Below are positions 16,126 through 24,723 of a stretch of 27,817 nucleotides of DNA, piece after piece (the first letter of the stretch is position 1; each line of letters starts with the position of its first letter). The notes under the pieces are model-generated. The model did no database searches. It was not told the DNA's origin and saw nothing but the letters and a program-made list of their open reading frames with translations. The stretch is from positions 1 to 27,817 of the forward strand of contig JBILLS010000025.1 of NCBI GenBank assembly GCA_044375955.1, read 5' to 3'. Position numbers and translations under genes: made by a program. Source of the DNA: VGCC01 sp044375955 (GTDB lineage Bacteria > Actinomycetota > Actinomycetes > S36-B12).

Positions 16126-16383
16126 ATGCGGCGTCTCCTCTGGCTCGGTGTTGGTGCCGCCGTGGGCGTGTATGCCTATCGGCGTGGCCAGCAGTGGTGG
16201 ATGGACACGCGCGAGCAGGGCGTGACAGTCACGGTTCAGCAGTTGACTGGTGCCGCGATGAGTCTGGCCTCCACCGTCGGGCGTGCCGCGCAGGCCTCGG
16301 GTGAGTCGGGTGTGGTGCGTGCCCGGATCCCGGGACGGGCCGCCGCGTCGGTCGTACGAGGGGGTGCGGATGGACTCCGCTGA
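16126..16383 (+). CDS. Small DUF6167-like membrane protein
   Basis: The 85-aa product begins with a single hydrophobic segment (MRRLLWLGVGAAVGVYAYRR, 1-20) followed by an amphipathic region and an Arg/Ala-rich tail. Small proteins of this shape (RRxxW, GxAAGVxA) immediately upstream of alaS are common in actinobacteria, and I match it by position and N-terminal pattern to DUF6167; function is unknown. There is no ribosome site, consistent with leaderless translation. It overlaps the alaS start by 14 bases (16370-16383), suggesting coupling. Confidence 0.72.
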   Translation: MRRLLWLGVGAAVGVYAYRRGQQWWMDTREQGVTVTVQQLTGAAMSLASTVGRAAQASGESGVVRARIPGRAAASVVRGGADGLR

Positions 16384-19045
16384 GATTCGCAGCAGGTTCC
16401 TCCGCTTCTTCGCCGACCGTGGCCACCAGTTGGTGCCCTCCGCGTCGCTGCTCCTCGATGATCCGACCCTGCTCTTCGTCAACGCCGGCATGGTCCCGTT
16501 CAAGCCGTACTTCCTCGGCGAGGCGCCGCCTCCCTACCCGAGGGCGGCGAGTGTGCAGAAGTGCGTGCGGACCCTCGACATTGAGGAGGTGGGCAAGACC
16601 ACCAGGCACGCCTCGTTCTTCCAGATGGCCGGGAACTTCTCCTTCGGTGACTATTTCAAGGAAGGCGCCATCCCGCTCGCGTGGGAACTGCTGACGTCGT
16701 CGCAGGACGCGGGCGGCTACGGATTCGAGCCCGATCGACTCTGGGTCACGGTCTACCTCGACGATGACGAGGCGATCGATATCTGGCATCGCACCGTTGG
16801 ACTTCCACTCGATCGCATCCAGCGTCGTGGACAGGTCGATAACTACTGGTCCATGGGGGTGCCCGGTCCTTGCGGTCCGTGTTCGGAGATCTACTACGAC
16901 AGGGGACCGGACTACGGCGCACCCGGTGGGCCCATCGCGGATGAGAACCGCTACCTCGAGGTGTGGAACCTGGTGTTCATGCAGTACGCACGCGGTGAGG
17001 GCGCGGCGAAAGAGGGGTACCCGATCCTGGGAGAACTCCCTGCGAAGAACATCGACACCGGTATGGGTCTCGAGCGCATGGCCGCACTTCTCCAGGGCGT
17101 GGACAACATCTACGAGATCGACACCACTCGAGGCATCCTCGACCGCGCCGCAGAGTTGACCGGTGCTCGCTATGGCTCGAACCCACGCAACGACGTCATG
17201 CTGCGGGTCGTCGCCGATCATTCGAGGACCTGCGCCTTCCTGATCGGCGATGGAGTGATCCCGGGGAACGAGGGTCGTGGGTATGTGCTGCGCCGCCTGA
17301 TGCGGCGGGTGATCAGGAACATGCGCCTCCTCGGATCGCACGAGCCCACCATCGGGGAACTGATGGACACCACGATCGCGGTCATGGCCCCGCAGTATCC
17401 GGAGCTCAATGACGAGGCGACGAGGATCCACACGGTTTCCGTCAATGAGGAGGCGGCGTTCCTCCAGACTCTCAAGAACGGTCTGGCGCTCTTCGAGTCA
17501 GCGGCAGCCAGTGTGCGCGGGAGCGGAGGGAAGGTTCTTGCGGGTGAGCAGGCCTTCGCCCTGCACGACACCTTCGGATTCCCTATCGACCTCACCCTCG
17601 AGATGGCCGCTGAGGCCGGGTTGAGCGTCGATGAGGATGGCTTCCGCACGTTGATGTCCGAGCAACGTGAACGAGCCAAGGCGGATGCCCATGCCCGCAA
17701 GGCCGGATTCGCCGCGGCCACGGCGTACCGCGAGATCCTCGACACCGGCGGAGGCACCACGTTCGTCGGCTACGACACGGTGATCACCGACTCGCAGGTG
17801 CTGGGCATCGTGAGGGAGGGAGAGTCGGTTCCCGTCGCCACCACCGGCGACCATGCCGAAGTCATCCTCGATCGCAGTCCGTTCTATGCCGAGGCGGGCG
17901 GACAACTCGGCGATCACGGGCGCCTAACCCTGGGTGACGGCACGGTGTTCGTGGTCTACGACGTCCAGACCCCCGTTCCGGGCCTCTTCGTGCACCGCGG
18001 GCGGGTGGAACATGGTGAAGTGACGGTGGGTGCATCCCTCACGGCGGCGGTAGACGTGGAGCGCCGGAAGGCGATCTCACGCGCCCACACCGCGACCCAC
18101 ATGATCCATCGCGCATTCCGCGAGCGACTCGGTGAGACGGCGACCCAGATGGGTTCGGAGAACGCACCCGGCAGACTCCGATTCGATTTTCCCAATCCGG
18201 AACCGGTAGCGCCGTCCGTGCTCGGTGAGGTGGAGGATCGAGTCAACTCGCTGCTGATCGAAGACCTCACCGTGTCCGCTGAAGTGATGTCACAGGAGGC
18301 AGCGCGCTCCATGGGTGCCATGGCGTTGTTCGGCGAGAAATACGGCGACGAAGTACGCGTCGTCTCCGTCGGTGATTGGGCACACGAACTTTGTGGAGGC
18401 ACCCACGCGCAACGCTCCGGCCAATTGGGGGTCGTCACGTTCCTCTCGGAAGGGTCGATCGGTGCCGGCGTACGCCGAGTTGAGGCCCTTGTGGGTGTGG
18501 ACGCATATCGGTTCCTCGCCCGCGAGCACGTCCTCGTCCAGAGGTTGAGTGAGATGGTGAAGTCGCCGGCCGATCAACTGGTCGAGCGCATCGAGCACAC
18601 GATCACGGCGCTCAGGGACGCGGAACGCGACATCGGACGCTTCAAGAGTGCTCAACTGGTCGCGAACGTGGAGGGCATCACGGGAGCAGGGGAGGACATC
18701 GGCGATATCCGGTTGTGGACATTCATCGCGCCGACGGGCACGACTCCCCAGGAGCTCCGGGAACTCGTGACACATGCGCGCGGGCGAGTGCACACCGACG
18801 TCGCCGCCGTCCTGGTGGGAGCGGCGATCGCCGAGGGTTCCGTCGCGGTGGTCGCCGCGTGCAATCCGCGCGCCGTCGAGCGTGGTCGGCAGGCACCGCA
18901 GGTCCTGGCGTGCGTGATGTCCGAGGTCGACGGGCGTGGTGGCGGAAAGCCCGACATGGCACAGGGTGGGGGTCCGCGCACCGAGGGGATCGCCGCCGGG
19001 TTCGACGCGGTGCGTGTGCACCTGAGGGAGGCAGCCGCCGGATGA
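16370..19045 (+). CDS. alaS: Alanine-tRNA ligase
   Basis: The 891-aa enzyme charges tRNA-Ala and edits misacylated Ser/Gly. I chose ATG at 16370 (MDSAEIRSRFLRFF) because it gives the family's normal start and has GAGGGGG at 16358-16364; the frame is open to 16283. The catalytic core includes DPTLLFVNAGMVPFKPYFLG (31-50). The editing domain shows its zinc ligands in HTATH (H573, H577) and CGGTH (C675, H679). The C-Ala domain ends with GGGKPDMAQGGG. The stop overlaps the ruvX start (ATGA, 19042-19045). Confidence 0.97.
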   Translation: MDSAEIRSRFLRFFADRGHQLVPSASLLLDDPTLLFVNAGMVPFKPYFLGEAPPPYPRAASVQKCVRTLDIEEVGKTTRHASFFQMAGNFSFGDYFKEGAIPLAWELLTSSQDAGGYGFEPDRLWVTVYLDDDEAIDIWHRTVGLPLDRIQRRGQVDNYWSMGVPGPCGPCSEIYYDRGPDYGAPGGPIADENRYLEVWNLVFMQYARGEGAAKEGYPILGELPAKNIDTGMGLERMAALLQGVDNIYEIDTTRGILDRAAELTGARYGSNPRNDVMLRVVADHSRTCAFLIGDGVIPGNEGRGYVLRRLMRRVIRNMRLLGSHEPTIGELMDTTIAVMAPQYPELNDEATRIHTVSVNEEAAFLQTLKNGLALFESAAASVRGSGGKVLAGEQAFALHDTFGFPIDLTLEMAAEAGLSVDEDGFRTLMSEQRERAKADAHARKAGFAAATAYREILDTGGGTTFVGYDTVITDSQVLGIVREGESVPVATTGDHAEVILDRSPFYAEAGGQLGDHGRLTLGDGTVFVVYDVQTPVPGLFVHRGRVEHGEVTVGASLTAAVDVERRKAISRAHTATHMIHRAFRERLGETATQMGSENAPGRLRFDFPNPEPVAPSVLGEVEDRVNSLLIEDLTVSAEVMSQEAARSMGAMALFGEKYGDEVRVVSVGDWAHELCGGTHAQRSGQLGVVTFLSEGSIGAGVRRVEALVGVDAYRFLAREHVLVQRLSEMVKSPADQLVERIEHTITALRDAERDIGRFKSAQLVANVEGITGAGEDIGDIRLWTFIAPTGTTPQELRELVTHARGRVHTDVAAVLVGAAIAEGSVAVVAACNPRAVERGRQAPQVLACVMSEVDGRGGGKPDMAQGGGPRTEGIAAGFDAVRVHLREAAAG

Positions 19046-19485
19046 GGCCGGGTGTTCGGCTCGGCCTCGACCCCGGCTCCGTGCGGGTCGGTGTGGCGGT
19101 CTCGGACGGCGATGGCATCCTCGCGTCCCCCCGTGACTCCCTACCCGTGGGGCCCGACACCCTCGAGGTGATCGCCGCCCTGGTGCGCGACCTGAATGCC
19201 ATGGAGGTGGTGATCGGCCTGCCCCTGGGGATGTCCGGGGCCGAGGGTGCGAGCGCGACGAAGACCCGGGAGTGGGCGACACGCCTCGCCGGTCACATTG
19301 ACGTCGATGTCCGTCTTGTGGATGAAAGGCTGTCGACGGTGCAGGCGCAACGGTCCTACCGTGAGCAGGGGAGATCCACGCGGGTCACGCGCAACCGGAT
19401 CGACAGTGCAGCGGCGGGCGTGGTCCTGCAATTCACCCTCGACGCGGAGCGTGCGAGCGGACAGGCCCCAGGGGAGGTGCTGTGA
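19042..19485 (+). CDS. ruvX: Putative pre-16S rRNA nuclease / RNase H-fold protein (RuvX/YqgF)
   Basis: RuvX/YqgF proteins have an RNase H fold and are implicated in 16S rRNA 5'-end processing and, in mycobacteria, in junction resolution. The 147-aa product shows LGLDPGSVRVGVAVSD (7-22, D10), VIGLPLGMSG (57-66), VDERLST (93-99, E95) and RIDSAAA (119-125, D121), the expected acid set. I chose the ATG at 19042, which overlaps the alaS stop; the frame is open upstream inside alaS. Its stop overlaps the mltG start (GTGA). Confidence 0.94.
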   Translation: MRPGVRLGLDPGSVRVGVAVSDGDGILASPRDSLPVGPDTLEVIAALVRDLNAMEVVIGLPLGMSGAEGASATKTREWATRLAGHIDVDVRLVDERLSTVQAQRSYREQGRSTRVTRNRIDSAAAGVVLQFTLDAERASGQAPGEVL

Positions 19486-20570
19486 CCTACCTCGATGACA
19501 TGTTCACCGAGGCGCCTCTGCCGCCGTCGCGGAATAGGGGTGCCGTGGGTAAGCGGCTCTCCGGCGTCCTGATCCTGGGCCTCATCGTCGCGATGGTCGT
19601 GATCGCATGGCGGCTGGTCGCAGGGGACTCCGCACCCACCGACTACCCCGGGCCGGGCTCCGGCGAGGTGACCGTCGTCGTCTCGCGCGGGGCCACCCTC
19701 ACCGAGATCGGCCAGGTATTGGAGGAGTCGGGAGTGGTGTTGACCGCGGAGGCCTTCGTCGAGGCGACGATGGCAGACGAGCGTTCCTCGTCGTTGGGGC
19801 CCGGCGCCTATTCCCTGCTTCGCGAGATGCGCGCCGCGGATGCCCTCGCCTTGATGCTGAGTCCGCAGTCGCGCGAAGAGAACCGCCTGATCCTGCCCGA
19901 GGGTCTGCGCATGTCGCAGACATTCGAGATCGCAGCCGAGGTGACGGGGCTGCCAGTCAAGGATTTCGAGGCGGTTGCCGAGGACCCCACGAACGTCGGT
20001 CTCCCGGAGTGGGCGGAAGGCAGACTCGAGGGGTTCCTCTTCCCGGCGTCCTACGACCTTGCAGGCGATGAGGATGCGCGACAGGTGGTGCGCACCTTGG
20101 TCGGACGCTTCGATCAGGCTGCGGCAACGACGGACCTTGCGTCGCGGGCACGGGAGATGGGTCGGGATCCGTACGAGATCCTCATCATCGCGTCGCTGAT
20201 CGAGGCGGAAGTCTTGCCGAATGATTTTGCGAAGGCCGCAGCAGTCGTCTACAACCGCCTCGAATTGGGGATGCCGCTGCAATTCGATTCGACGGTCTCC
20301 TATGCATTGGGTATCACGGAGTTGCTGTTGAGCAAGGAGCAATTGGCGACGGATTCGCCCTACAACACCTACGAGGTCACCGGACTTCCTCCGACGCCGA
20401 TCAATTCACCCGGTGAAGCTGCGATCGAAGCTGCTCTCGCGCCCGCGAAGGCCAAGTGGCTGTATTTCGTCACAGTCGATCCCACGACTCGCGAGACGAA
20501 GTTCGCCCGCTCGTACGAGCGCTTCCTCAAGCTCAAGCGGCAGTTCCAGCAGAACGTGGCCGATCAGTGA
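19482..20570 (+). CDS. mltG: Endolytic murein transglycosylase MltG
   Basis: MltG cleaves nascent glycan strands and sets their length at the cell membrane. The 362-aa product has a short cytoplasmic N-terminus, one membrane anchor (about 25-44, LSGVLILGLIVAMVVIAW), a LysM-like part (VVVSRGATLTEIGQVL, 65-80) and the YceG catalytic domain with IIASLIEAEV (235-244). E241 aligns with the catalytic glutamate. LQFDSTVSYALG (266-277), DSPYNTY (291-297) and the GLPPTPINSPG segment (301-311) are all present. GTG overlaps the ruvX stop, and its own stop overlaps aroE (GTGA, 20567-20570). Confidence 0.95.
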   Translation: MTYLDDMFTEAPLPPSRNRGAVGKRLSGVLILGLIVAMVVIAWRLVAGDSAPTDYPGPGSGEVTVVVSRGATLTEIGQVLEESGVVLTAEAFVEATMADERSSSLGPGAYSLLREMRAADALALMLSPQSREENRLILPEGLRMSQTFEIAAEVTGLPVKDFEAVAEDPTNVGLPEWAEGRLEGFLFPASYDLAGDEDARQVVRTLVGRFDQAAATTDLASRAREMGRDPYEILIIASLIEAEVLPNDFAKAAAVVYNRLELGMPLQFDSTVSYALGITELLLSKEQLATDSPYNTYEVTGLPPTPINSPGEAAIEAALAPAKAKWLYFVTVDPTTRETKFARSYERFLKLKRQFQQNVADQ

Positions 20571-21376
20571 CCCTCACCGGGCGGGCTGCTGTCCTGGGTT
20601 CACCGATCGAGCACAGCCTGTCCCCGGTCCTGCATCTCGCGGCGTACCGAGCCCTCGGCCTCGAGTGGGATTACGGGCGCTTCGAGGTGCAGACCGATGA
20701 GCTCGCATCCTTCGTGTCGGAGCTCGACGACCTCTGGAAGGGCCTCTCCCTGACGATGCCGTTGAAGGAGGAGGGGTTGCGCATCGCCCAGGATTCCGAT
20801 GACATCGCACGTGCAACCAACGCTGCGAACACCCTCGTGCGGACCCCGTCCGGTGGGTGGAAGGCCTTCAACACGGATGTCATGGGCATGGTGCAGGCGA
20901 TCCACCATGCCGCACCAGGGCGCGAGTTCACGTGCGCGGTGATTCTGGGAGCTGGTGCCACGGCTCGAAGTGCCGCCGCTGCGGTGTTCGCGGTGGGGGC
21001 TCGGGATGTCATCGTCGCAGCACGACGGGCCGAGGCCGCCGCCGATGTCGTCGACGTGGCACGGGGCATGGGCATGGCGGGACGATCAGTGGACCTGGAG
21101 CCGCGGATCTATCCGGCCGATCTGGTCATCAGCACCCTGCCCGCGGATGCGGCCGCGCCCTGGGCGCATGTTGTCGACGGGTATGTCGATTCCGTTCTCG
21201 TGGATGTCACCTACGTTCCGTGGCCGACGTCGCTGGCGCGTGCGTGGTGTGGCCCCGTCGCGGGCGGGGCGGACCTGCTGCTCTGGCAGGCGACGGAGCA
21301 GGTCCGACTCATGACAGGTCTGGAGGCGCCGGTGGAGGCGATGCGGGCCGCGCTGGAGGGTTATCCACAGTCGTAG
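20567..21376 (+). CDS. aroE: Shikimate dehydrogenase
   Basis: AroE reduces 3-dehydroshikimate to shikimate with NADPH. I chose GTG at 20567 (269 aa), which overlaps the mltG stop and leaves the N-terminal GSPIEHSLSP shikimate-binding motif at residues 11-20. K67 in LTMPLKEE is the catalytic lysine and D104 in FNTDVMG its partner. VILGAGATARSA (125-136) is the nucleotide-binding glycine loop. GADLLLWQATEQ (234-245) is the C-terminal substrate-contact helix. The ribosome site is weak, so translation probably depends on coupling to mltG. Confidence 0.94.
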   Translation: MTLTGRAAVLGSPIEHSLSPVLHLAAYRALGLEWDYGRFEVQTDELASFVSELDDLWKGLSLTMPLKEEGLRIAQDSDDIARATNAANTLVRTPSGGWKAFNTDVMGMVQAIHHAAPGREFTCAVILGAGATARSAAAAVFAVGARDVIVAARRAEAAADVVDVARGMGMAGRSVDLEPRIYPADLVISTLPADAAAPWAHVVDGYVDSVLVDVTYVPWPTSLARAWCGPVAGGADLLLWQATEQVRLMTGLEAPVEAMRAALEGYPQS

Positions 21377-21407
21377 ATCGTCCCTGGTCCGCATCGTGGA
21401 TTCTGCT

Positions 21408-21413
21408 TAGCGT
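21408..21413 (+). promoter_or_regulatory. Candidate leaderless -10 box TAGCGT for the prepilin peptidase gene
   Basis: TAGCGT in the 43-base aroE gap ends six bases before the GTG at 21420. No ribosome site is present, in agreement with a leaderless start. Confidence 0.55.
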
Positions 21414-21419
21414 TCCTTC

Positions 21420-21887
21420 GTGCCCACCGTTCTCGTTGCCGCCGCGTGGATCTCACTGGCGGTGCACGCCAGTGTGCTGACGTGGATTGATGCGCGCACC
21501 CATCGGCTGCCCAATCGGTGGGTGGCCAGTTGTGCGCTCGTCGGCATAGTCCTCATGGGAGCCGCCGGGTGGAGCGCGGGGGACAGCTCCGCCTTCACCC
21601 GGGGACTCCTGGTGGGAACGGCTGCATCCTCGATATTCCTGCTCATCCACCTGTGCGGCGGGATGGGGATGGGTGACGTCAAGTACGTATGGGTCCTGGG
21701 CTTCTACCTTGGAACACTCGGTTTTGACACGGCGTGGTGGGGACTCTGGTCCTCCTTCGCCCTCGCATCCCTGGTGATCCTGGTGCGTCGATGGCGGCGA
21801 GGGTCTCCACGTGTCGCCCGGATCCCCTTCGGCCCGTTCCTCACCCTGGGAACGGCGATCGCCGCCGCCACCTTCGTCATGTCGTAG
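21420..21887 (+). CDS. Short prepilin peptidase (A24 family, peptidase domain only)
   Basis: The 155-aa polytopic membrane protein carries both aspartates of the A24 peptidases: D24 in WIDARTHRLPNR (22-33) and D86 in GMGMGDVKY (81-89), the GxGDxK motif. It has about five to six hydrophobic segments and ends with IPFGPFLTLG (about 134-143). It lacks the N-terminal cytoplasmic methyltransferase-like domain of full PilD, like TadV/CpaA-type enzymes. It should cleave prepilin leader peptides, but no pilin or pilus assembly gene is in this window. It sits between aroE and aroC and appears to have its own promoter. Confidence 0.87.
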   Translation: MPTVLVAAAWISLAVHASVLTWIDARTHRLPNRWVASCALVGIVLMGAAGWSAGDSSAFTRGLLVGTAASSIFLLIHLCGGMGMGDVKYVWVLGFYLGTLGFDTAWWGLWSSFALASLVILVRRWRRGSPRVARIPFGPFLTLGTAIAAATFVMS

Positions 21888-21934
21888 GAAGGCTGGTCAC
21901 GGCCGGGGGTGGGTCCTCTGGGAGGATCGCGTCC

Positions 21935-23113
21935 ATGATGCGATGGTTGACCGCGGGTGAGTCCCATGGGCAGGCCCTGATCGCCGTCGTCGAAGGTCTC
22001 CCCGCGGGGATCGAGGTGACGACGCAGACCATCGGTGGGCAATTGGCGCGACGCCGACTCGGTGCGGGGCGCGGTGCGCGGATGAAGTTCGAGAGGGACG
22101 ACGTCCGCGTCCTCGGGGGTGTCCGGCATGGGCTGACACTCGGCAGCCCCATTGCGATTGAGATCGGCAACAGCGAATGGCCCAAGTGGGATGTCGTGAT
22201 GTCGGCGGACCCGGTCAGTCAGGAGGATCTCGAGGGTCTCGCGCGCAATGCCGCCCTCACCCGACCGCGTCCTGGTCATGCCGATCTCGTGGGGATGCAG
22301 AAGTACGGTTTCGACGATGCCCGACCGGTGTTGGAACGGGCGAGTGCGCGGGAGACGGCTGCGCGCGTAGCGCTCGGTGCCGTTGCGCGGGCGTTCCTCG
22401 ACCAGGTAGCGGGCGTCCAGGTGCTCAGTCACGTGGTGCGCATCGGGAGCGTGGCGCTCCCCGACAGCCTGGTACCAGGCCCATCCGACCTCGCACGCAT
22501 CGATGAATCACCGGTGCGGTGCGTCGATGCGGGCACCGCGGCGGCCATGGAACAGGAGATCGACATCGCTCACAAGGATGGTGACACCCTGGGAGGAGTC
22601 GTCGAGGTTGTCGTCTACGGACTCCCGCCGGGTCTCGGGTCCCATGTGCACTGGGATCGGCGCATCGACGCGCGCCTTGCTGCAGCCCTCATGGGGATCC
22701 AGGCAATCAAGGGTGTCGCCGTAGGTGACGGTTTCGATCTCGCCGCGGTGCGTGGGTCCCAGGCCCACGATGAGATCCTCACGGGTGATGACGGACTCGA
22801 GCGTGCCACCCATCGATCGGGGGGCACCGAGGGCGGCATGACCACGGGGGAGATGCTGCGCGTGCGTGCGGCCATGAAGCCCATTTCAACGGTGCCGCGG
22901 GCCTTGAAGACCGTGGATGTCGCAACGGGCGAGGAAGCGGTGGCCATCAGTCAGCGCTCCGACGCCTGTGCGGTACCGGCTGCTGGGGTCATCGCCGAGG
23001 CGATGGTCGCGCTCGTGCTCGCCGAGGCGTTCCTCGAGAAGTTCGGTGGAGACTCCGTCGCGGAGACACGGCGCAACTACGAGTCGTACATGTCCCACCT
23101 GAGTATTCGCTGA
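21935..23113 (+). CDS. aroC: Chorismate synthase
   Basis: AroC converts EPSP to chorismate using reduced FMN, the last shikimate-pathway step. I chose ATG at 21935 (392 aa, MMRWLTAGESHGQ) because GGAGG sits at 21921-21925 and the product starts as the family does; the frame is open upstream through the prepilin peptidase gene. GESHG is at 9-13, RRRLGAGRGARM at 39-50, RPGHADL at 112-118 and RASARETAARVA at 135-146. The C-terminal region has GGTEGGMTTGE and RSDACAVPAAG. Its stop overlaps the aroK ATG by one base (TGATG). Confidence 0.96.
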   Translation: MMRWLTAGESHGQALIAVVEGLPAGIEVTTQTIGGQLARRRLGAGRGARMKFERDDVRVLGGVRHGLTLGSPIAIEIGNSEWPKWDVVMSADPVSQEDLEGLARNAALTRPRPGHADLVGMQKYGFDDARPVLERASARETAARVALGAVARAFLDQVAGVQVLSHVVRIGSVALPDSLVPGPSDLARIDESPVRCVDAGTAAAMEQEIDIAHKDGDTLGGVVEVVVYGLPPGLGSHVHWDRRIDARLAAALMGIQAIKGVAVGDGFDLAAVRGSQAHDEILTGDDGLERATHRSGGTEGGMTTGEMLRVRAAMKPISTVPRALKTVDVATGEEAVAISQRSDACAVPAAGVIAEAMVALVLAEAFLEKFGGDSVAETRRNYESYMSHLSIR

Positions 23114-23628
23114 TGCCTCCCACCGCCGTCCTCATCGGTGCACCGGGCGCAGGCAAGACATCCGTTGGTCGCCGGGTAGCGGAGCGTCTCGGAGTGCCTT
23201 TCGCCGATAGCGACCACCTCGTCGAGGAACGCGCGGGCGCGAAGGTGTCGGACATCTTCGTCGACCTGGGTGAGGCGCACTTCCGTCTCCTTGAGCAGGA
23301 GGCGATCGCCGATGCCGTCGGCCATTTCGACGGCGTCCTGAGCCTCGGGGGAGGTGCGGTGATGACTCCGGGTACTCCCGAGTTGCTCGAGGGGCTGCCC
23401 ATCGTCTGGCTCGAGGTGGACCTCGGTGATGCAGTGCATCGCGTGGGTATGAACGCATCACGCCCCCTGTTGCTCGGCAATGTGCGTGGCACGCTGTCGA
23501 ACCTGCTGCGCGAACGGGCGCCGGTCTACGAGGCGTTGGCCACCGTGCGTATTCAGACCAGCGGCAAATCCTTGCGCGCAGTGGTCGATGATGTCTGCAG
23601 AGCCCTTTCGGATCGGGATGCCGCGTGA
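23113..23628 (+). CDS. aroK: Shikimate kinase
   Basis: AroK phosphorylates shikimate at O3 with ATP. The 171-aa product has Walker A GAPGAGKTS (9-17), shikimate-binding D34 (ADSDHL), R58 (EAHFRLLE), the GGGA loop (79-82) and the lid arginine R117 (NASRPLL). ATG overlaps the aroC stop by one base and the stop overlaps the aroB GTG (23625-23628), so the genes are translationally coupled. Confidence 0.95.
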   Translation: MPPTAVLIGAPGAGKTSVGRRVAERLGVPFADSDHLVEERAGAKVSDIFVDLGEAHFRLLEQEAIADAVGHFDGVLSLGGGAVMTPGTPELLEGLPIVWLEVDLGDAVHRVGMNASRPLLLGNVRGTLSNLLRERAPVYEALATVRIQTSGKSLRAVVDDVCRALSDRDAA

Positions 23629-24713
23629 GCAGGGACGTGCACGTGAACTCGGAGCGGTCCTACTCCGTCGCGATCGGCCGCGGGCTCCTGGACCAGGTGG
23701 TGCCACTTGTGGAAGGTGCCTCGCGTGCCGCTCTGATCCACCAGCCCTCCGTTCGCGACGTAGAGAGTCGCGTGCGCGAGATCCTGGAGGCACAGGGCAT
23801 CGAGGTCGTCTCGATCGAGGTGCCCGACGCCGAGGACGCCAAGACCCTGGACGTCGCAGGTCGGTGCTGGTCCCGTCTCGGTGCGGCAGGCTTCACGCGC
23901 AACGACGTCATCCTCGGAATCGGAGGTGGCGCCGTCACCGACCTGGCCGGATTCCTAGCTGCCACGTGGCTGCGTGGAGTCCGGTGCGTTCTGATCCCGA
24001 CGTCACTGCTGGCCATGGTCGATGCCGCGATCGGGGGCAAGACGGGGATCAACACGGGCGAAGGGAAGAACCTCGTCGGTGTGTTCGCCAGTCCGGTCGG
24101 TGTGCTCTGTGATGTGTCGAGCCTCGTCGACCTGCCCCGCGCCGAGATCGTGTCCGGGATGGCGGAGGTGGTCAAGGTCGGCTTGACCACTGACCCCACC
24201 ATCGTGAGTGACCTCCTCGAGCACACCGACGACGCCCTGGACCCCAGGGGGGAGCTGCTGCCCGATCTGATCCGTCGCGCGGTGCAGGTGAAGGCAGACA
24301 TCGTGAGCGTCGACTTCCGAGAACTGGGCGCCGGTGCGGGGACGATCGGACGGGAGACGCTCAACTACGGGCACACTCTCGGTCACGCGATCGAGCACTG
24401 CGAGGGATACACCTGGCGTCACGGCAACGCCGTGGGCGTCGGACTGATGTTCGCGGGGCAACTGGCGCATCTCGGTGGCCGACTCGACTCGGCGGGTGTG
24501 GAGACACACCGCGCCATCCTCGATGCGGTGGGTCTACCGCGCACGTATCGAAGCGATGCCTGGCCGGCTCTGCTGGAGGCGATGTCGGTGGATAAGAAGT
24601 CCCGCGGGAAGACGCTCCGATTCGTGGTTCTCGACGGCCTGCAGAACCCCACGATCTGGCAGGCACCGGATCCCGAGTTGCTGGTCGCCGCCTACCGCGC
24701 GATCAGCGCGTAG
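23625..24713 (+). CDS. aroB: 3-dehydroquinate synthase
   Basis: AroB converts DAHP to 3-dehydroquinate using NAD and a divalent metal. The 362-aa product shows GIGGGAVTDLAGF (98-110) for NAD binding, IPTSLLAMVDAAIGGKTGIN (124-143), and the three metal ligands E181 (MAEVVK), H250 (NYGHTLGH) and H266 (WRHGNAV). Length is normal. GTG overlaps the aroK stop. Its TAG stop is the first half of the aroQ -10 box. Confidence 0.96.
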   Translation: MSRDVHVNSERSYSVAIGRGLLDQVVPLVEGASRAALIHQPSVRDVESRVREILEAQGIEVVSIEVPDAEDAKTLDVAGRCWSRLGAAGFTRNDVILGIGGGAVTDLAGFLAATWLRGVRCVLIPTSLLAMVDAAIGGKTGINTGEGKNLVGVFASPVGVLCDVSSLVDLPRAEIVSGMAEVVKVGLTTDPTIVSDLLEHTDDALDPRGELLPDLIRRAVQVKADIVSVDFRELGAGAGTIGRETLNYGHTLGHAIEHCEGYTWRHGNAVGVGLMFAGQLAHLGGRLDSAGVETHRAILDAVGLPRTYRSDAWPALLEAMSVDKKSRGKTLRFVVLDGLQNPTIWQAPDPELLVAAYRAISA

Positions 24714-24716
24714 GCT
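24711..24716 (+). promoter_or_regulatory. Candidate leaderless -10 box TAGGCT inside the aroB stop
   Basis: TAGGCT begins with the aroB stop codon and ends seven bases before the aroQ ATG at 24724. A transcript would start at or one base before the ATG. No ribosome site lies in the gap. Confidence 0.55.
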
Positions 24717-24723
24717 CGCCGCC

